Below are positions 9,910 to 22,500 of a DNA stretch of 64,000 nucleotides, piece after piece (position 1 is the first letter of the stretch; each line of letters opens with the position of its first letter). Made by a program: the position numbers and the translations under genes. The notes below the pieces were generated by a model, which made no database searches, had not been told where the DNA came from, and was given only the letters and a program-made list of their open reading frames with translations. The stretch comes from Tretioscincus oriximinensis (taxonomy: Eukaryota > Chordata > Lepidosauria > Squamata > Gymnophthalmidae), in contig JAJVDF010000418.1 of the NCBI GenBank assembly GCA_022410635.1, forward strand, positions 607,579-671,578, in the 5' to 3' direction.

Positions 9910-12900
9910 AAGGGTGACATTTCAGGACTTTTGCAAAAAGATGCATAAAATATACTTTTGCAAAGTCTATAACTATTCTTGGGCAATACAGTACAGCTGT
10001 TCCTTGATGGCAGCTTAATCCTCATACGCACATGCTATTCAGTAAATGTATCTGGATTATTGACTTAATTTTTGTCCTTCATTTTAAGATCTGTGGGGTT
10101 TATAAAAAGATTATTTTGCAGTTGAAATCATACATTGTGGAAGGAATGAGGCTAGCAGGAAAAAGAAAAGGGACAGAATGGGGAATCGGCTTGGAATTCT
10201 TATTTGTACCTCATTTATGACTGTGACACATTTTTGTGGAATGAAAATTATGCGTGGAAACAGGGTTGTGTGCACGTTGTTTTGCATTTAGCGAACTGCC
10301 TTATCTTGGAATTGACTGATATTCCTAATTGAGAGGTTTACTGCTGTNTCTTGCATCTGTTGGTGTCCTAGATTACCAAATACCAAAATTAAATCCATCA
10401 TAGAGAACTTTATGCAAGTTACATAAATGAATATATTCATGGATGGTATGGCAGGAGAATAATGTTGGCGTCCCTAAGGTGGANCTTATTGACAGTAAAT
10501 CCAAACATCCCCAAGAGATGTGAAAACAAATATAAGTTATATAAAAGGCACTACCATCGCTTGAATACTCTTTTATAACACCCTAATATTTAAAATTACT
10601 ATATCCTTCAGCTGCCCTGCAAAGACAACGCTTGCAAATTTGTCTTAACAAGAGATTACCTTAGGATCACATTGATTTAACTGGATTTGAGGTGATCTTA
10701 AATTGCTTTAACATTTTTTTTCACTTTGTTGGAATATTTTTTTAAAAAATTGAATTTAAGGATTTTTTTTTCCTTTTGGACCTCAGAAATTTAAAATATT
10801 TATTTCATACTTGGATTTCTGCATTGATATATTTGGAATCCAAGAACTCCAGTGTATTTTAATTTGAATTTGCATAGCTAAATATTTGACTTTGACATTT
10901 AGTAAGAGAGATGCAGTGTTGCAANGAGAGGAAGAACATGAAAGTGGAATGCATCTCTTGTTTCAACCATCCTATTAATGGCAGTCGGGTTAAATAATCT
11001 TAAATAAAATACTTTACCACTATAGTGAAATAAGCTATCAGAACTACCTTTTTATAGTTAGAGAGAAAAGCTTTGTGCTTGCAGTTCTTCCTCTTACAAT
11101 GGTTCCAGAGCTCAATTGAATCTTGGAGAAACTGATGTTTAGTGGCTGTTGTGCCTACTGTGCCATGCTCAAAAGACCCTGTTTCTTATGCATATTGCAG
11201 CCTCCTTATTCTGCCTGCAAAGACTTGCAGTGCCTTGTGATAGATAATCTTTAGCTTCTTTTCAGATTTTTACTGAAAAGGCAAAAAAAGTAGTTGTAGT
11301 CTACTGAAGTTTGTTGTTTGAACAATGCATTGCTGTGTTTCCCCTAATAATCGGCAGCAGTGTAAAGTTGTATATTCTTCGGAGGTGTGGAGTTGACTTT
11401 GGAAGAACTGAAAGAACAGTGTTAAGTCCTTTTTTGTTGTAGAAATAGTAACCCCATCCTATTTTTAAATCTGTTTTGAAAAAAACGTTTTTTGGAAGTA
11501 CATGTTTTTAGTTAGTGAGGGCTCATAGGAAAGAATGGAACTGATCTGTATTTGAAATGTGTTGCCAAGTTAAGTAACTTGAAATTCTTGAAGATGCAAG
11601 CTGCTAGGAAATGGTACTGAGAACTGCTTCATTTTTTCATGGCATTTGTCTGTGCCTTTGAAAAGCCAATGGTACATCAATGTTTCTGTAGCAGACACAT
11701 GCGCTATAAGCATGTGTCCTTGGAGATTGATGTGCGCTTACAAAGCATCCATGGGCCCAATCAAAATTCTCTCCTACATTACAAAACTTACCTCATGACT
11801 TTNTTCTACTAGCTGTTCATCTGTTTATTCTACTTTGATCGATGTTCTTACAGAGTAATCGCTTTAAACTGGAACTGGGATTTGCTTTTGGAGGTTTTGG
11901 TCGGTTTATCTGGCTGTTTACTAATAAGGCAAATGAAGAGTGGTATTGAAATCTGTTTAATTCCTGTCTAGCAGTGACTGTGCTGTTTCAGGTTAGTTGG
12001 GATGGAAGTAGATGTTACAGAGGGTACGAGCCTTCTGCTAAAAATAACCTCTCCAGTTTCCCCCCTTCTAATATTCAGTAATTGAAAAAAACCTATTATT
12101 TTTACATCCTGGTTTCTCTGTTTCTTGGAAGAGGGATTACATTATCTCACCCAGGTATGAAATGTGCATCACAACATGATTCAGACATTGGATGGAAGAG
12201 AAGAGACATTTAAGGCTATTGTTTCCAGCAAGTGTCATGTAGTCTTCACACCATCTAGTTTTCAGTTTTTGTAGTCAGTTTATCTGCAGACAGGTTATAG
12301 TAATTTCAACAGAACCCTAGTTGTTTATAGTATATTCCATCAGTTTTTCTAACTCACAATATTCTCTGGTTATCAGATGTTTGTGTGTTTCATAAATATT
12401 ATAAAACTTAGTTTAAACATAGATAGAAAAAGTGAGCTTTCATACCATGGGAAGCAGACTCCATCTTCTGTAGCAACCTAGTCTGTTTGTAGTCAGTGGA
12501 GCACTGGAGACTTGAGAGGTGTAAGCAAGATCCATCACACCTTATTTGTCACCTCAGAATCACAGAATGAAGATAACTGATTAGAGCACATTTGCGAGCA
12601 TCTAGGTTTAAGCAAGCCTTTCGCTGCTATAAATTGAGATCGGAAATTCCACTTCATAATAGGGCAAAGACGGTTGTGATTCTGTGATGTCAAAATACTA
12701 GATGCTAGAAAAATGAGAAGAGGCACTAACTTGTGTAAATGGCAGAGGAGGAAAAATACTCATCGTGGTTTTGAACTTTTATATTTAATGCACAACATTT
12801 ACCGTCCAGTTTCTTTCCCTCTCTCCTGCTTGTATTTTACTTTCATACATGAATCCTGATAACAAAATATCAAACTGTGAACTTGTTTGAGGGTGTTCTT

Positions 12901-15639
12901 AAAGGCACTTTTCTTCTGTGATGTTTGAAAATAAGCTTGTATGATATTCAAGGAATGTATCATTTTAGTAATGTGGTGAATTATTCAGTTTAATCTCAGA
13001 TTAGTTATTATCCCATGTTGCATTTAAAGTTTTGTTTCTTTATCTACCTCATTTGTTAGAACTGTTTAAATCTAGGCNGTGAGCTGCCATTAATGTAGCC
13101 TGTTTTAAATCTATGGTAAATGGTTCCCCCTCCTTTTCTGCCTATTGTTTGACCCTAGAAACTCAAAACTCTTTATTATCATAGGGTGAATATTCAAGTT
13201 TCATGAGGAAGACTGTCGAGGTTGGTTCATCACTTGAATTTATGGCAACAGAAGAATTAAGAACAAATCCATAGATTGCCACTATTGTACGCTGCAGCTG
13301 CCTATGGCAGTTGGCCATATAGGTGACTGCTGCCTCCTGGGTCTTCCATTTGGTTTTGGTTAGGAAATAATTCTATCAATCTGTACTTGAATTGTTGCTG
13401 TGATTTGAGGATGGTGCCAACACAATGCTTTTAGTGTTTTATCTTGGTTAAGTGATACGTTGCAAGACATGCAAATGTTACCGGATCTGTATTTGCCTGG
13501 ATGGAAATTACTGTATCTGCCACTAAGTGCTGAGAACCTATTGCTAAAACCAGGACTTGCTGTGCATATCAGACTTTACACCTAGCATTAAAGTCCTGCT
13601 TAGTGAACCTCTGAATTTAGTCACCATAAAGTTCTGTTATAGTTTAAATGCTCGAGAGGCTAGGATATATGCAGTTATGGACCAAGCTGAAATATATAGG
13701 AACTTTAAGTAGATTCAGATTCTGAACAAAATGGCAAAGTAATTGGAAATAATTGGCTTTTAATTACATTTACAGTAATAGGGTGATATATTCCTTCTTG
13801 CTTTTTGTTTTTAAAACCATCAACTCTAATTATAAGAGTTCTGTTACTTTGCTGTGTGCATCTCTTTGAAGATAAGTTGCTTACAGCAGATGTTTCAGTA
13901 AGAAGAATGTGATTTTGCGTCTTTTCTGGAATTCTCAGTTTTTGAGAGTGGGTTAGAAATCTTTTGTAAGTATCTGATCTATGTGGTGATTTAAAGGTAC
14001 AAAAAGACCAATCACAATTTTAGAGGCTCATTATTGAAATTTGTGTTACTTTCCCCACTTCTGTTTTCTATTCAGACTGTTCTTAGTATATTTTTGGTAT
14101 TTTTCTGGAAAAGCTATAGTATGAATGTTGTAATAAAATTGGTTCACAAAACCAAATTTTGTTCACATTGATAAAGCTGTACACAAGGGTCTGCTAAAAT
14201 TTATGTCATCTGACTCTTCTGTTGTGGTGTCCATAGAAGCTTAGAATAAAATAGTAGCCAGCTTTAGGATTCCTAGGCTAATGGAACTGAGCCAATTTAA
14301 ACCAGCCAAGACCCTGGCATCTAATAAGTGCATTTTAAAAAAATCATATCTTTGTTCTTACTGTCTTTGATAGGGGAGGGGANGAAATGGATTCCAATTT
14401 AAAATTAAAATAAATAAAGGCCAAATATGTGTTACAACCTGTCTGTTGAGCCATCATATTTTTATCTTTTCTTCTAAAATATGCCCAATTCATAGGGTTT
14501 GTTCTTCTGTAGAGGCAGTTTCTGGGTAGATGATATTTGCATGCCATCATGTAAAATATGGCATGAGCATTTACCTTGCTGCCAGCTAAATAAAGCTTTC
14601 ACTGGAAAGCCAATGTCTTCATACTTATTGCTTTATTCCTCAGATTCATAATGGTGTGTAGCTGTTTCTATAGGGAGTTTACTTGTAATGCAAGTAAATG
14701 TGCTATATAAAGCAAGCATTAGTGATGATCTGAAGGGCATTAGGTGTTGTGGAGGTTCTTGTGTGTTACTCATCTGCTCCAGTTGATCCCTTTACAGAGG
14801 TGCTAGTTATACAGATGTCCATTTTCAGTTGATAGGGAGAAATAGGTTCAGAGGAGCGATTTAGAATAGCAATTATGGCTTCAGAGGAGAGATTTAGACT
14901 AGCAATGAAAATGTTTTATAATTGATTTGTCATAAANTTCAATCGGAGTACACTACAGGCATAGGTATATGCACTTGAATAACAGGACTGTCAAGTGAAA
15001 GTGTAAGGTTTCTATTTCCTTCCAGGGCCATGGACTATGAATCACCTCCTGTTTATCTTTTAAAGCACCGCAGAAAGATATAATTTATATACAGGAAACT
15101 CCTAGTTACACGTTTTGGTGGACTTTCTTGAAGTCCAATTGCCTTCAAACAAGCTATTAAGAGTCTTCTCTGTTAAAGGTATTTTATTTTGTTCGTAAAA
15201 TGATTTTTATGTCTTTGCTGGGAATAGCTGAGGAGCATGCAAGTCTGACACAACAGCATGATAGATTCAAGTATATGCTGTGAATAAATATCTTAGACTA
15301 ACACTCTCATTGGCAACTTCTCAGTTTCAGAAAGAATTTGAAGTATGTGAATTATCCTTCAGAGTAGCTCTGTAGTACTTACTTTAACCTTTCCCTCCTT
15401 TTTAAGCATTAAAGGTAATGTGTTTATAGCTGCATAAAGGATGCAGTTGACAGGTTCATTTTATGGGGATGAGGCATTCCTGTTTTTGAAAAATCATAGC
15501 CTTGGATTTTATGGTGGAAAACAAATGTCTTTTCTGAGCAGTTATTTCCATGTGGTTTTTTAATTATTTTGCAAGCTGTGAGTTGATTTCATTTGTACAC
15601 AACCATTAACAAATATTTTTTTAAACTGTTACAAAGGAA

Positions 15640-15645
15640 AATAAA
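15640..15645 (+). terminator. Candidate WNK3 polyadenylation signal
   Basis: AATAAA is followed directly by GGCTGTGTTG, a GT-rich element as found downstream of cleavage sites. AATAAA at 14589 is an alternative. Confidence 0.3.
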
Positions 15646-16157
15646 GGCTGTGTTGAAAAAAATGTTGAGTTAATATTGTCTAGTCTCATCTACGATTGTT
15701 GCAATCAGTCCTGTGGTGTGAAATGCCATAAATCAAAGATTGTTAACATATCTCCCTGAGCCCACAGAATGCACTTCCCAGACTGAAGAATTAAAGCAAC
15801 AACAAATTGTGAGCAAATCATACCCTCAAAATCCCAGTGTACCCCTTATTGCCCATTGTTTTTTATCACAGTGCTTATTCTTAACAATACGATTTTATTA
15901 AAACGTATTAATATTCTGCCATTCCTAATAAGTTTGCTTCTACAACAAATTCATTGTCAAATTTAGGAAGCCCTTGAAAATCACTACCCACTATTAGAGG
16001 TTGAAGTTGTAGAAATAATTTGTTGTAGAAATTTGTGGCNGAAACAAGAATCTGATCTGCACTGGAAATCTTGCTTTCAAGACTTGAAAACATGGTGGCC
16101 CATATCGAAACATAGATATAAAAAAATCTAACTTTGCGCTACTTTTAAACTTCTGAA

Positions 16158-16475
16158 TAAGAACATAAGAGGAGCCCTGCTGAGTCGATCCAGAGGACAT
16201 CCAGTCCAACATTTTATCTCACACAGTGTCCCACCAATTGCACCTGAGCAGTCTCAAGCATAGAAAGGCAAACCCTGCAGCTGTTCTCTATACCCTGCAA
16301 ATGATACCTCAGGAATATTGCCTGTTGCTCCATCTCTGAGGCAGTATCAAGAGATCCATCTTAGTAGCTATTTATACTCCTGGCTTCCATGAACTTGTCT
16401 AATCCTGTCTTAAAGCTATCCAGGCTGCCAGCCTTTACCACGTTTTCTAGAAGTAAATTCTACAGAACAGTATTT
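16158..16475 (-). mobile_element. CR1 LINE 3' fragment
   Basis: It starts TAAGAACATAAGAGGAGCCC and follows the layout of the young CR1 3' ends at 26194 and 42504 (CCAGTCCAACATTTTATCTC, then GTCTAATCCTGTCTTAAAGC). It is diverged and truncated. Confidence 0.7.
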
Positions 16476-17149
16476 CACAGAAGTTATTTTAAAGGTGTTT
16501 CCATACTCTGTATAAGTTTTGGAAATAATTCAGGTTTGAGGGTTGGTGTTCAAATGTGAAATTCAAAGCTATCTAAGGTTTTAAGGGCAATATTCCATGT
16601 GGGATATGCATTTGATCTAGACTGCAAGAGGCATACAGGACTTTTGGTACTCCTTCGGTGGTGCTGATCTTCAAGTCATTTTCCCTTGGCTGTTAGTGAG
16701 NATCCTAAGCCAACTATCTATCCTTCTTAATAGATAGAAGTGTAAGATAGGGAAGCTCCCCAAGACACAATTCCTTTTTATTTTTAAAGTTGCACTTGAC
16801 CACACATTTAATACATCTTGTTCATTAGTTTTGTTTTTTTATGTAGCATTATCAATGTGCAGTGCGCTTTACATAACATAGAAGAAGTACAGTTTACATA
16901 CTAACNCTAAAGATCAAACACCACAAGTTAAAATCGGCAGTAAAATAAAAGAATAATTGTATCAGCTCAGAAATAAACAAAGGCCCTTGAAAAATGCTTT
17001 AAGGTGAAATTTGAAGGAGGGAAGAGTGGTGACATGACACAAGTGAACAGGAAGTACATTCCGGAAACGGATCAAGAAGAGAGAAAGGACGGAGGCAAGA
17101 CCAGGAGGTGGTTACTGTAGGCTGAACCGGTCATGGAACGAAGGCCACA

Positions 17150-17500
17150 AGAGGGCTAATAGAAGGAAACAAGGAAAGAGTGATAAGGAGGTGCCAGATT
17201 ATGAAAAGACTTAAAGATCAGAACCAGTAATTTATACTGATCATAAATTACAGTAATATACTGCAATTTATACAGCATGTGGATTGCAATCTGCAATCTT
17301 TCCATATTTTCTGAGCAAATGGACATTAAAAAAAAAACTGAACTAAATTGGGATACATATCTTGAAGCACCATTAATGCACCATGCTGTTACTCTCAGCA
17401 TGGTGAGAGTATGCTTACCCAAGACTTTGTTCTGGCCAAATGGCACCAGATGATTTCTATCGGGTAAGCAATAGCAGCAGTGATAGAAGAACTGGTCCAT
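17150..17500 (-). mobile_element. Possible L2-like LINE remnant
   Basis: On the minus strand the end of an open frame reads QYKLLVLIFKSFHNLAPPYH. This resembles the C-terminal reverse transcriptase segment (YK-L-L-YK-LN-LAPPYL) of L2/Rex-type LINEs. The rest is degenerate. Confidence 0.4.
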
Positions 17501-17794
17501 ATGGAGTTTCTTGTTCTTCTTACATAAATCAGGCTAAACTAATTCACATTGGTTTGTATAAAAGAAAATAAAAGAACAATATATAAAAGCCTTCTTTGTG
17601 TTTTGTTATTTCAAATCAAACAAAATACGTAAACTGGAGATTTGTGTGGTAAAGATTATGTGTTGGAATTTGGATCTCGGATTCTTCAGGAGTGAAAAGA
17701 TAAAGCTCTTACACANGACAAGAAGGAATAAAGCTCAGGTGACTTTGGCTTCTGACCCCTCATTCCATGCTGAGACCAACCCCTTCCTTGATCC

Positions 17795-17957
17795 CCAGCT
17801 AGGGTTACCAAATAACAAAATTGGAAAGTGGAACAGGAATTAAAAACAGGAGTGAACTTAAAAGGAACTGAGGCTCATAGAAGTTTGTAGTCTCTCAAAG
17901 AACATTCCCCAAACATTTTCCTCCTCCAGAAATAAGACGTAACTTTGGGTAGCCCTA
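17795..17957. mobile_element. hAT-like short element
   Basis: The ends CTAGGGTTACCAAAT and GGGTAGCCCTATTC are roughly inverted copies of each other (TAGGG-TACC type). This is a common pattern of short non-autonomous DNA transposons in reptiles. No clear target duplication was found. Confidence 0.35.
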
Positions 17958-18130
17958 TTCCTGGCAAAATGCCGGACTTGCAAGATGACGGTTATGTTCC
18001 TGACGACAAGAAACTGCTTAACGCTTCCCAATGCTAGAATTCCCACATAAAAACCAGAAGCTTTAAATGGCTATAAAGGACTTTTCATCAGATGCAGCTT
18101 CTAATGCCAACTGTACTTAGAAATTAGACT

Positions 18131-18299
18131 CTAGGGCAGAGATGTCAAACTGGTGGCCCTCCAGATGTTCCTGAACCACAACTCCCAANGTTCCATTTGG
18201 TTTAGCAGAGTGGAGTACAGTGCTGGGAGTGGAATGGAATGTTGGGAGTTGTGGTTCAGGAACATCTGGAGGGCCACCAGTTTGACATCTCTGCTCTAG
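18131..18299. repeat. Fold-back palindrome, 57-bp arms
   Basis: The left arm 18131-18187 and right arm 18243-18299 are reverse complements with one mismatch, around a 55-base centre. The arm sequence (CAGATGTTCCTGAACCACAA) belongs to a widespread reptile DNA-transposon-type repeat. Confidence 0.75.
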
Positions 18300-18450
18300 G
18301 GGACAAATGGCCTTTGTCCACACAGATATTTAGGATGTGGCACCTTTCCTTGGAACCTGGAATTAAATTCTTGATTCCCAGGTTCTCAATCACGAATTTT
18401 AGAAATCAGGTTGGCAAGACCCAGCCATCCTAGCATTTTCTGATTTAAAC

Positions 18451-18806
18451 TAGGCTGACCAAATGACCCATTTTTGTGGGGAAAACCCAGTTTGGGGGTA
18501 TCTACCCCACTCTCCGGGGGGGGGCAATTACCCCATTTTTTGCTGAGGAAATTAAATAAAAATGGTTGATTTTTTTTNAAAAAAAGAAAATTCACTGCAC
18601 TACCATTAGTGGGGTTCCGGCAATTGGGGCCAGCTCCTGAAGGCACCCTCCCCTCAGTAAAAAGTAAAAAATCCAAATTTCTCAGGCATTTTTTCCCCAA
18701 AAAATACTCTCAAATGTGCTTTGCNGATTTCTCGGATGGGGATTTCAGTGGGGCGCGCATGAATATGCAAATCCCAGTTTGGGCCTCAGAAAATCTGGTC
18801 AGTCTA
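18451..18806. mobile_element. hAT-like short element
   Basis: The ends TAGGCTGACCAAAT and ATCTGGTCAGTCTA are imperfect inverted repeats. The inside is G/C-run-rich non-coding sequence with poly-A and poly-T tracts. Confidence 0.4.
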
Positions 18807-19099
18807 TAGGTGTTACTTAAATACACAATGTTAAAAAGTACTTGTCTCAAGAGTTTAAATAATCGTTTTATTTATTTAGAGAAATTTTTTTATTCCACAC
18901 ATCTATACGGTATAAGCCTATAGATTGACTCCCCCTCATTAATAAGCACTCGTGGAACTGCCTAGGGGCCTCGTGTCTTATCAGCCGTCTAGAATGTCAG
19001 GCAGTGAGACCATCACGCATCGCATCCCCTCAGGCAAGACTCCGCGGACAGCTCCGTATTATTCACAGCCACAGAATGTTAATTGTCATCTTTGCCAGC

Positions 19100-19431
19100 C
19101 TCATCCGGGCTGGCACGTACACAAAACGCCGGGAGGGGGAGAGGGAAGGGAATGCGTGCGCGTGCGCGTGCGCGTGCGCAGTGAGACCTCTGGAAGCGCA
19201 CCGCAGAGCGGAATGGGAATCGGGAATGCAAGCTGCCATTTTAGAACGTTTCCGGAAGAAAAAAAAAAAAAAAAAAGAGGCCACGTTTCATCTACGCTGG
19301 AGCAGCTTCAGTGATTGGACGGAGAGACTTCCCGACAGCCTCTGCGAGGAAGGAAGGGATACGTCAGCGGAAGAAGGCAGTTCGTTGCTTCTTGCCAGCC
19401 TGCCTTCTTCTTGACCGAGCGGTGTGGCATC
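19100..19431 (+). promoter_or_regulatory. SSR4: SSR4 promoter and 5' UTR, GC-rich
   Basis: CpG density rises sharply here compared with the flanks. A short GTGCGC/GCGTGC array (about 19157-19180) contains NRF1-like TGCGCA-type sites. TGATTGG near 19312 is an inverted CCAAT box, TACGTCAGC near 19361 is CRE-like, and ATGGCGG at the start codon fits a YY1-type site. No TATA box is seen. The transcription start is not fixed by the sequence. A 20-base poly-A run lies near 19260. Confidence 0.55.
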
Positions 19432-19501
19432 ATGGCGGGGGCCGGGTGGGGGGTTTTGAGCTGCCTGGTGGGCGCCCTGATGGTCCTCAGAGCAGTGGAA
19501 G
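19432..19501 (+). CDS. SSR4: SSR4 exon 1 (coding part)
   Basis: It starts ATGGCGGGGGCC, encodes the signal peptide, and ends at the donor GTAAAG (19502) in phase 1. Confidence 0.93.
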
Positions 19502-22500
19502 GTAAAGGACGCTCCCCCGACGCAGCTTTTGCCGTTTCTATGCAGGTTTTCCTGGTCCTCTTCACTTGTGGTTGTTTGGGGTTTCAAGGGATTTCATGTG
19601 GCGGCGCCTTATAGGGACCTTTTTAAACCTTTTTCTTATATAAATCATCATTTTAAATAAATGCATAAAATCAACTTCGGGTCTCTTTGAAATAAGGAGG
19701 CAGATATGAATACTCAGCCATACACGCGACAGTATATGTGAAACCGTCCTTGTTTCATGGATTGCTTATCATTTGAAACGACTGAAGTGGAAGAAATGTT
19801 TGTTTTCATTCTGCCTCCCAGGAGGAAAGGCAAGATGTAAATCTGCAAATAAATTATGTCATTCCACTGAACCACAATCATAAGAAAATCAGTGTGGTGT
19901 GTGGTCCTTTGCCAATAACTTTTTTTTATTATCTTTCACTTTTCCTTCTCTCTGCAATGTTCTGGATGACGATGTTATGTTATACATTTTGTTTGCAAAC
20001 AGTATTTTTTTTCTTTTTATCCTATATTAATTTTGTTGTTTGCTTTTCTGTATTGTATTTACCATAGTATTTTCTAAGTTTTGTACAGTGTTAAGTACCC
20101 AGTTACTTAGTTGTCAATACTATACCAATAAATTTTGTTCTTATTTGTTATTATATACAGTACTATATCAATAAACGTTAATAATAGGTTTCATTCTGAC
20201 TTTAGCTAACTCGGGTATCGGATCTGATGGGTGCTATCATTTATATATGCTACGTTGAAATATGTTCTGTCATTTTTTTAAAAAATATATTTTATTGATT
20301 GTATGTAAATATGACATTACAGTTGCACGCATATGTGAATGGGTGGGGAGGGTTTGGGGGTCACTGTTTTTAACTGTTATGCTATTTTAATGTTGTAAGC
20401 CGCCCTGCGACCTTAGGGTGAAGGGCGGGATAAAAGTACTAAAAAAAAATAAAAATAAATAAATAAATATGTATATTGATAACAATCATCATCCATTATA
20501 CGTCATATTATATAACACGAAAAAACCTCCACCACACCTCTATAGTGCTCCCCTCCCCTCCCCCCCCTACTTGAGGATATCCAACNCAATCTTAAGTAAA
20601 TCTTTTAAGATCCAAAATCCAATATATTATAAATGCCGTGGGGTGAATACATTTTATGAAATATAACATAGGAAATGAAGGCCCTCCACTTAGTTTCCCA
20701 TGTTGCCTGAAATATAATTCCCAATCTTTTTAGCCTTCTTTCCCTTAAAAAGTCAAAGAGTACAATTTCTGCCATATAGTCATACCAGGCTTCTTGAGTC
20801 CATTTTTCTTTCTCCTTCCATCCTCTTGCTATCTGAATATGAGCTGCCCTTATAGCTTGTTTGAATATGTATACCTTATCGTTCCCTAATTGTCTTAGGT
20901 TATTGTTTCCTATAAGGACTTCCCTCTCAATAGGAATATTTACCTGAAGTATATTAGTAAGCTCCACTATAATCTTCTCCCAGAACTTCTTTACTTCTCT
21001 GCACTCAAACCACATATGTATGTAAGTCCCTCTATCTATGCCACAATGCCAACATAACGGTGATATATTTAACATATGTGATAGTTGGGTAGGGGTCCTA
21101 TACCATTTTGTAATTAATTTCAGTTCCCCTTCTCTAAATTTATTATATTTAATTAAAAGAAATTCTGTTCTCCACCAAATATGTTCTGTCATGATAATTG
21201 TGAGTGATGAAATTGCAGTACATAAACCTCTCCATGAACATCATTACGTGCATCTTTTTTCTTTTTTAGCTGAAACTTGCACAGACCCTATCATTTCTCC
21301 AGCATACTATACTACCTCAGATGCTGTTATTTCTTCTGAGACAGTCTTCGTTGTTGAAATCTCTCTCACTTGTAAAAATGGAGCTCAGGTGGGTGCTCGA
21401 TACTCCTTGTACTTCTTCAAAAGATGTCTGGCAGTTGGAATGTGATATTGAAATTAAGAGGCAGATATGTAGTTTTGCAGGTTTTCTTAATATGTTTAAA
21501 GTTTTGGATCTAGCATGAATCCCACTCAAAGAATTCTACCTTAATTTTTGCTGTGCCACATGATTTTAGTTCCTGAAGACTTTTGCAGACCTTCCTTCTT
21601 ATAGCCTCAACACACTGAGATTTTCAGAGGAATAAAAAACTCTTATTCTTAGAAATTATAAAAATTAAAATAAAAAAATATCAGTTTATGAGTCAAGGTT
21701 TTCTGGTATTTGTATCAGGAACCTGAAAATCTTTTTAACAAATATATAGTAACCTTTGTTAAAAGTTTCTCTGGACCTTAGACAAATTACTTGTAATACA
21801 CTTCTCATATGAGTTACTATCATAGTAAGTTTCCATTTTTGCATTGCAACATTAAACAGTACCTTCATTGACAAACATCCATCAGCTCATTTCAAACACT
21901 TAACTTTCTTTAAGAAGCAAGCAGAGTAAAGCAGTAGGTATTAAAAATGTTTTTATGATTCTTTTTCCTAACCTAGTCCAATTCAAATACATTTAATATG
22001 ACACATCATGTTACAGATTAGTAAAGGAGAATAGTTCTGTCCTCTGCTTAAATCCACATGGCATGTAAATACTTGTGCTTAAAATGAGTTAGTTAAACTA
22101 TGTCAACAAAGTGCAACCGTTTGAAATTGTTTTATTATTGCCTACAATTGCATTAAGATACTGAGTTTTTGAATTAAAAAATAATACCCTCCTCTGGTCC
22201 CAGAGGTTGTTATGAATGTTCATGTTTTATGATTGAAATAGATTTTTGGATAGCAAAATACAAAACACCCCCCAATAATGTAGAAAGTTTGTTGACAACT
22301 AGTTGCTTTTTTCCCATTGTTCACCTTTTTGAGATTGAAGATACAAATAGCACTGAACCTTCAACACGAGATTGTGATGTTTTCTGCTACAATGATAGGT
22401 AGTTAAAATGATATACTGTACTTTCTTACAGAATGTTGCTCTGTATGCAGATGTTAATGGTAAGCAGTTTCCTGTCACTCGAGGTCAGGATGTTGGCCGC

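Larger units (their letters stand above)
9459..15670 (+). other. WNK3: Probable long 3' UTR of WNK3
   Basis: About 6 kb after the stop is AT-rich and almost free of recognisable transposons, unlike the flanks, which fits a long retained 3' UTR. It contains the second 51-bp repeat copy (9859-9909) and a small perfect hairpin (11694-11718). Candidate polyadenylation signals are AATAAA at 14589 and at 15640, the latter followed by a GT-rich stretch. The true end cannot be set from sequence alone. Confidence 0.5.
15671..19100. other. Intergenic region WNK3-SSR4
   Basis: It contains only repeat remnants: CR1 (16158-16475), an L2-like fragment (17150-17500), two short DNA-transposon-like elements (17795-17957 and 18451-18806) and a palindrome (18131-18299). 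No gene is seen. Confidence 0.5.

Noticed and set aside
19282..19318. ER stress element (CCAAT-N9-CCACG) in the SSR4 promoter
   Set aside because: CCACG and ATTGG are both present but the spacing is about 27 bases and the orientation is wrong for the consensus.
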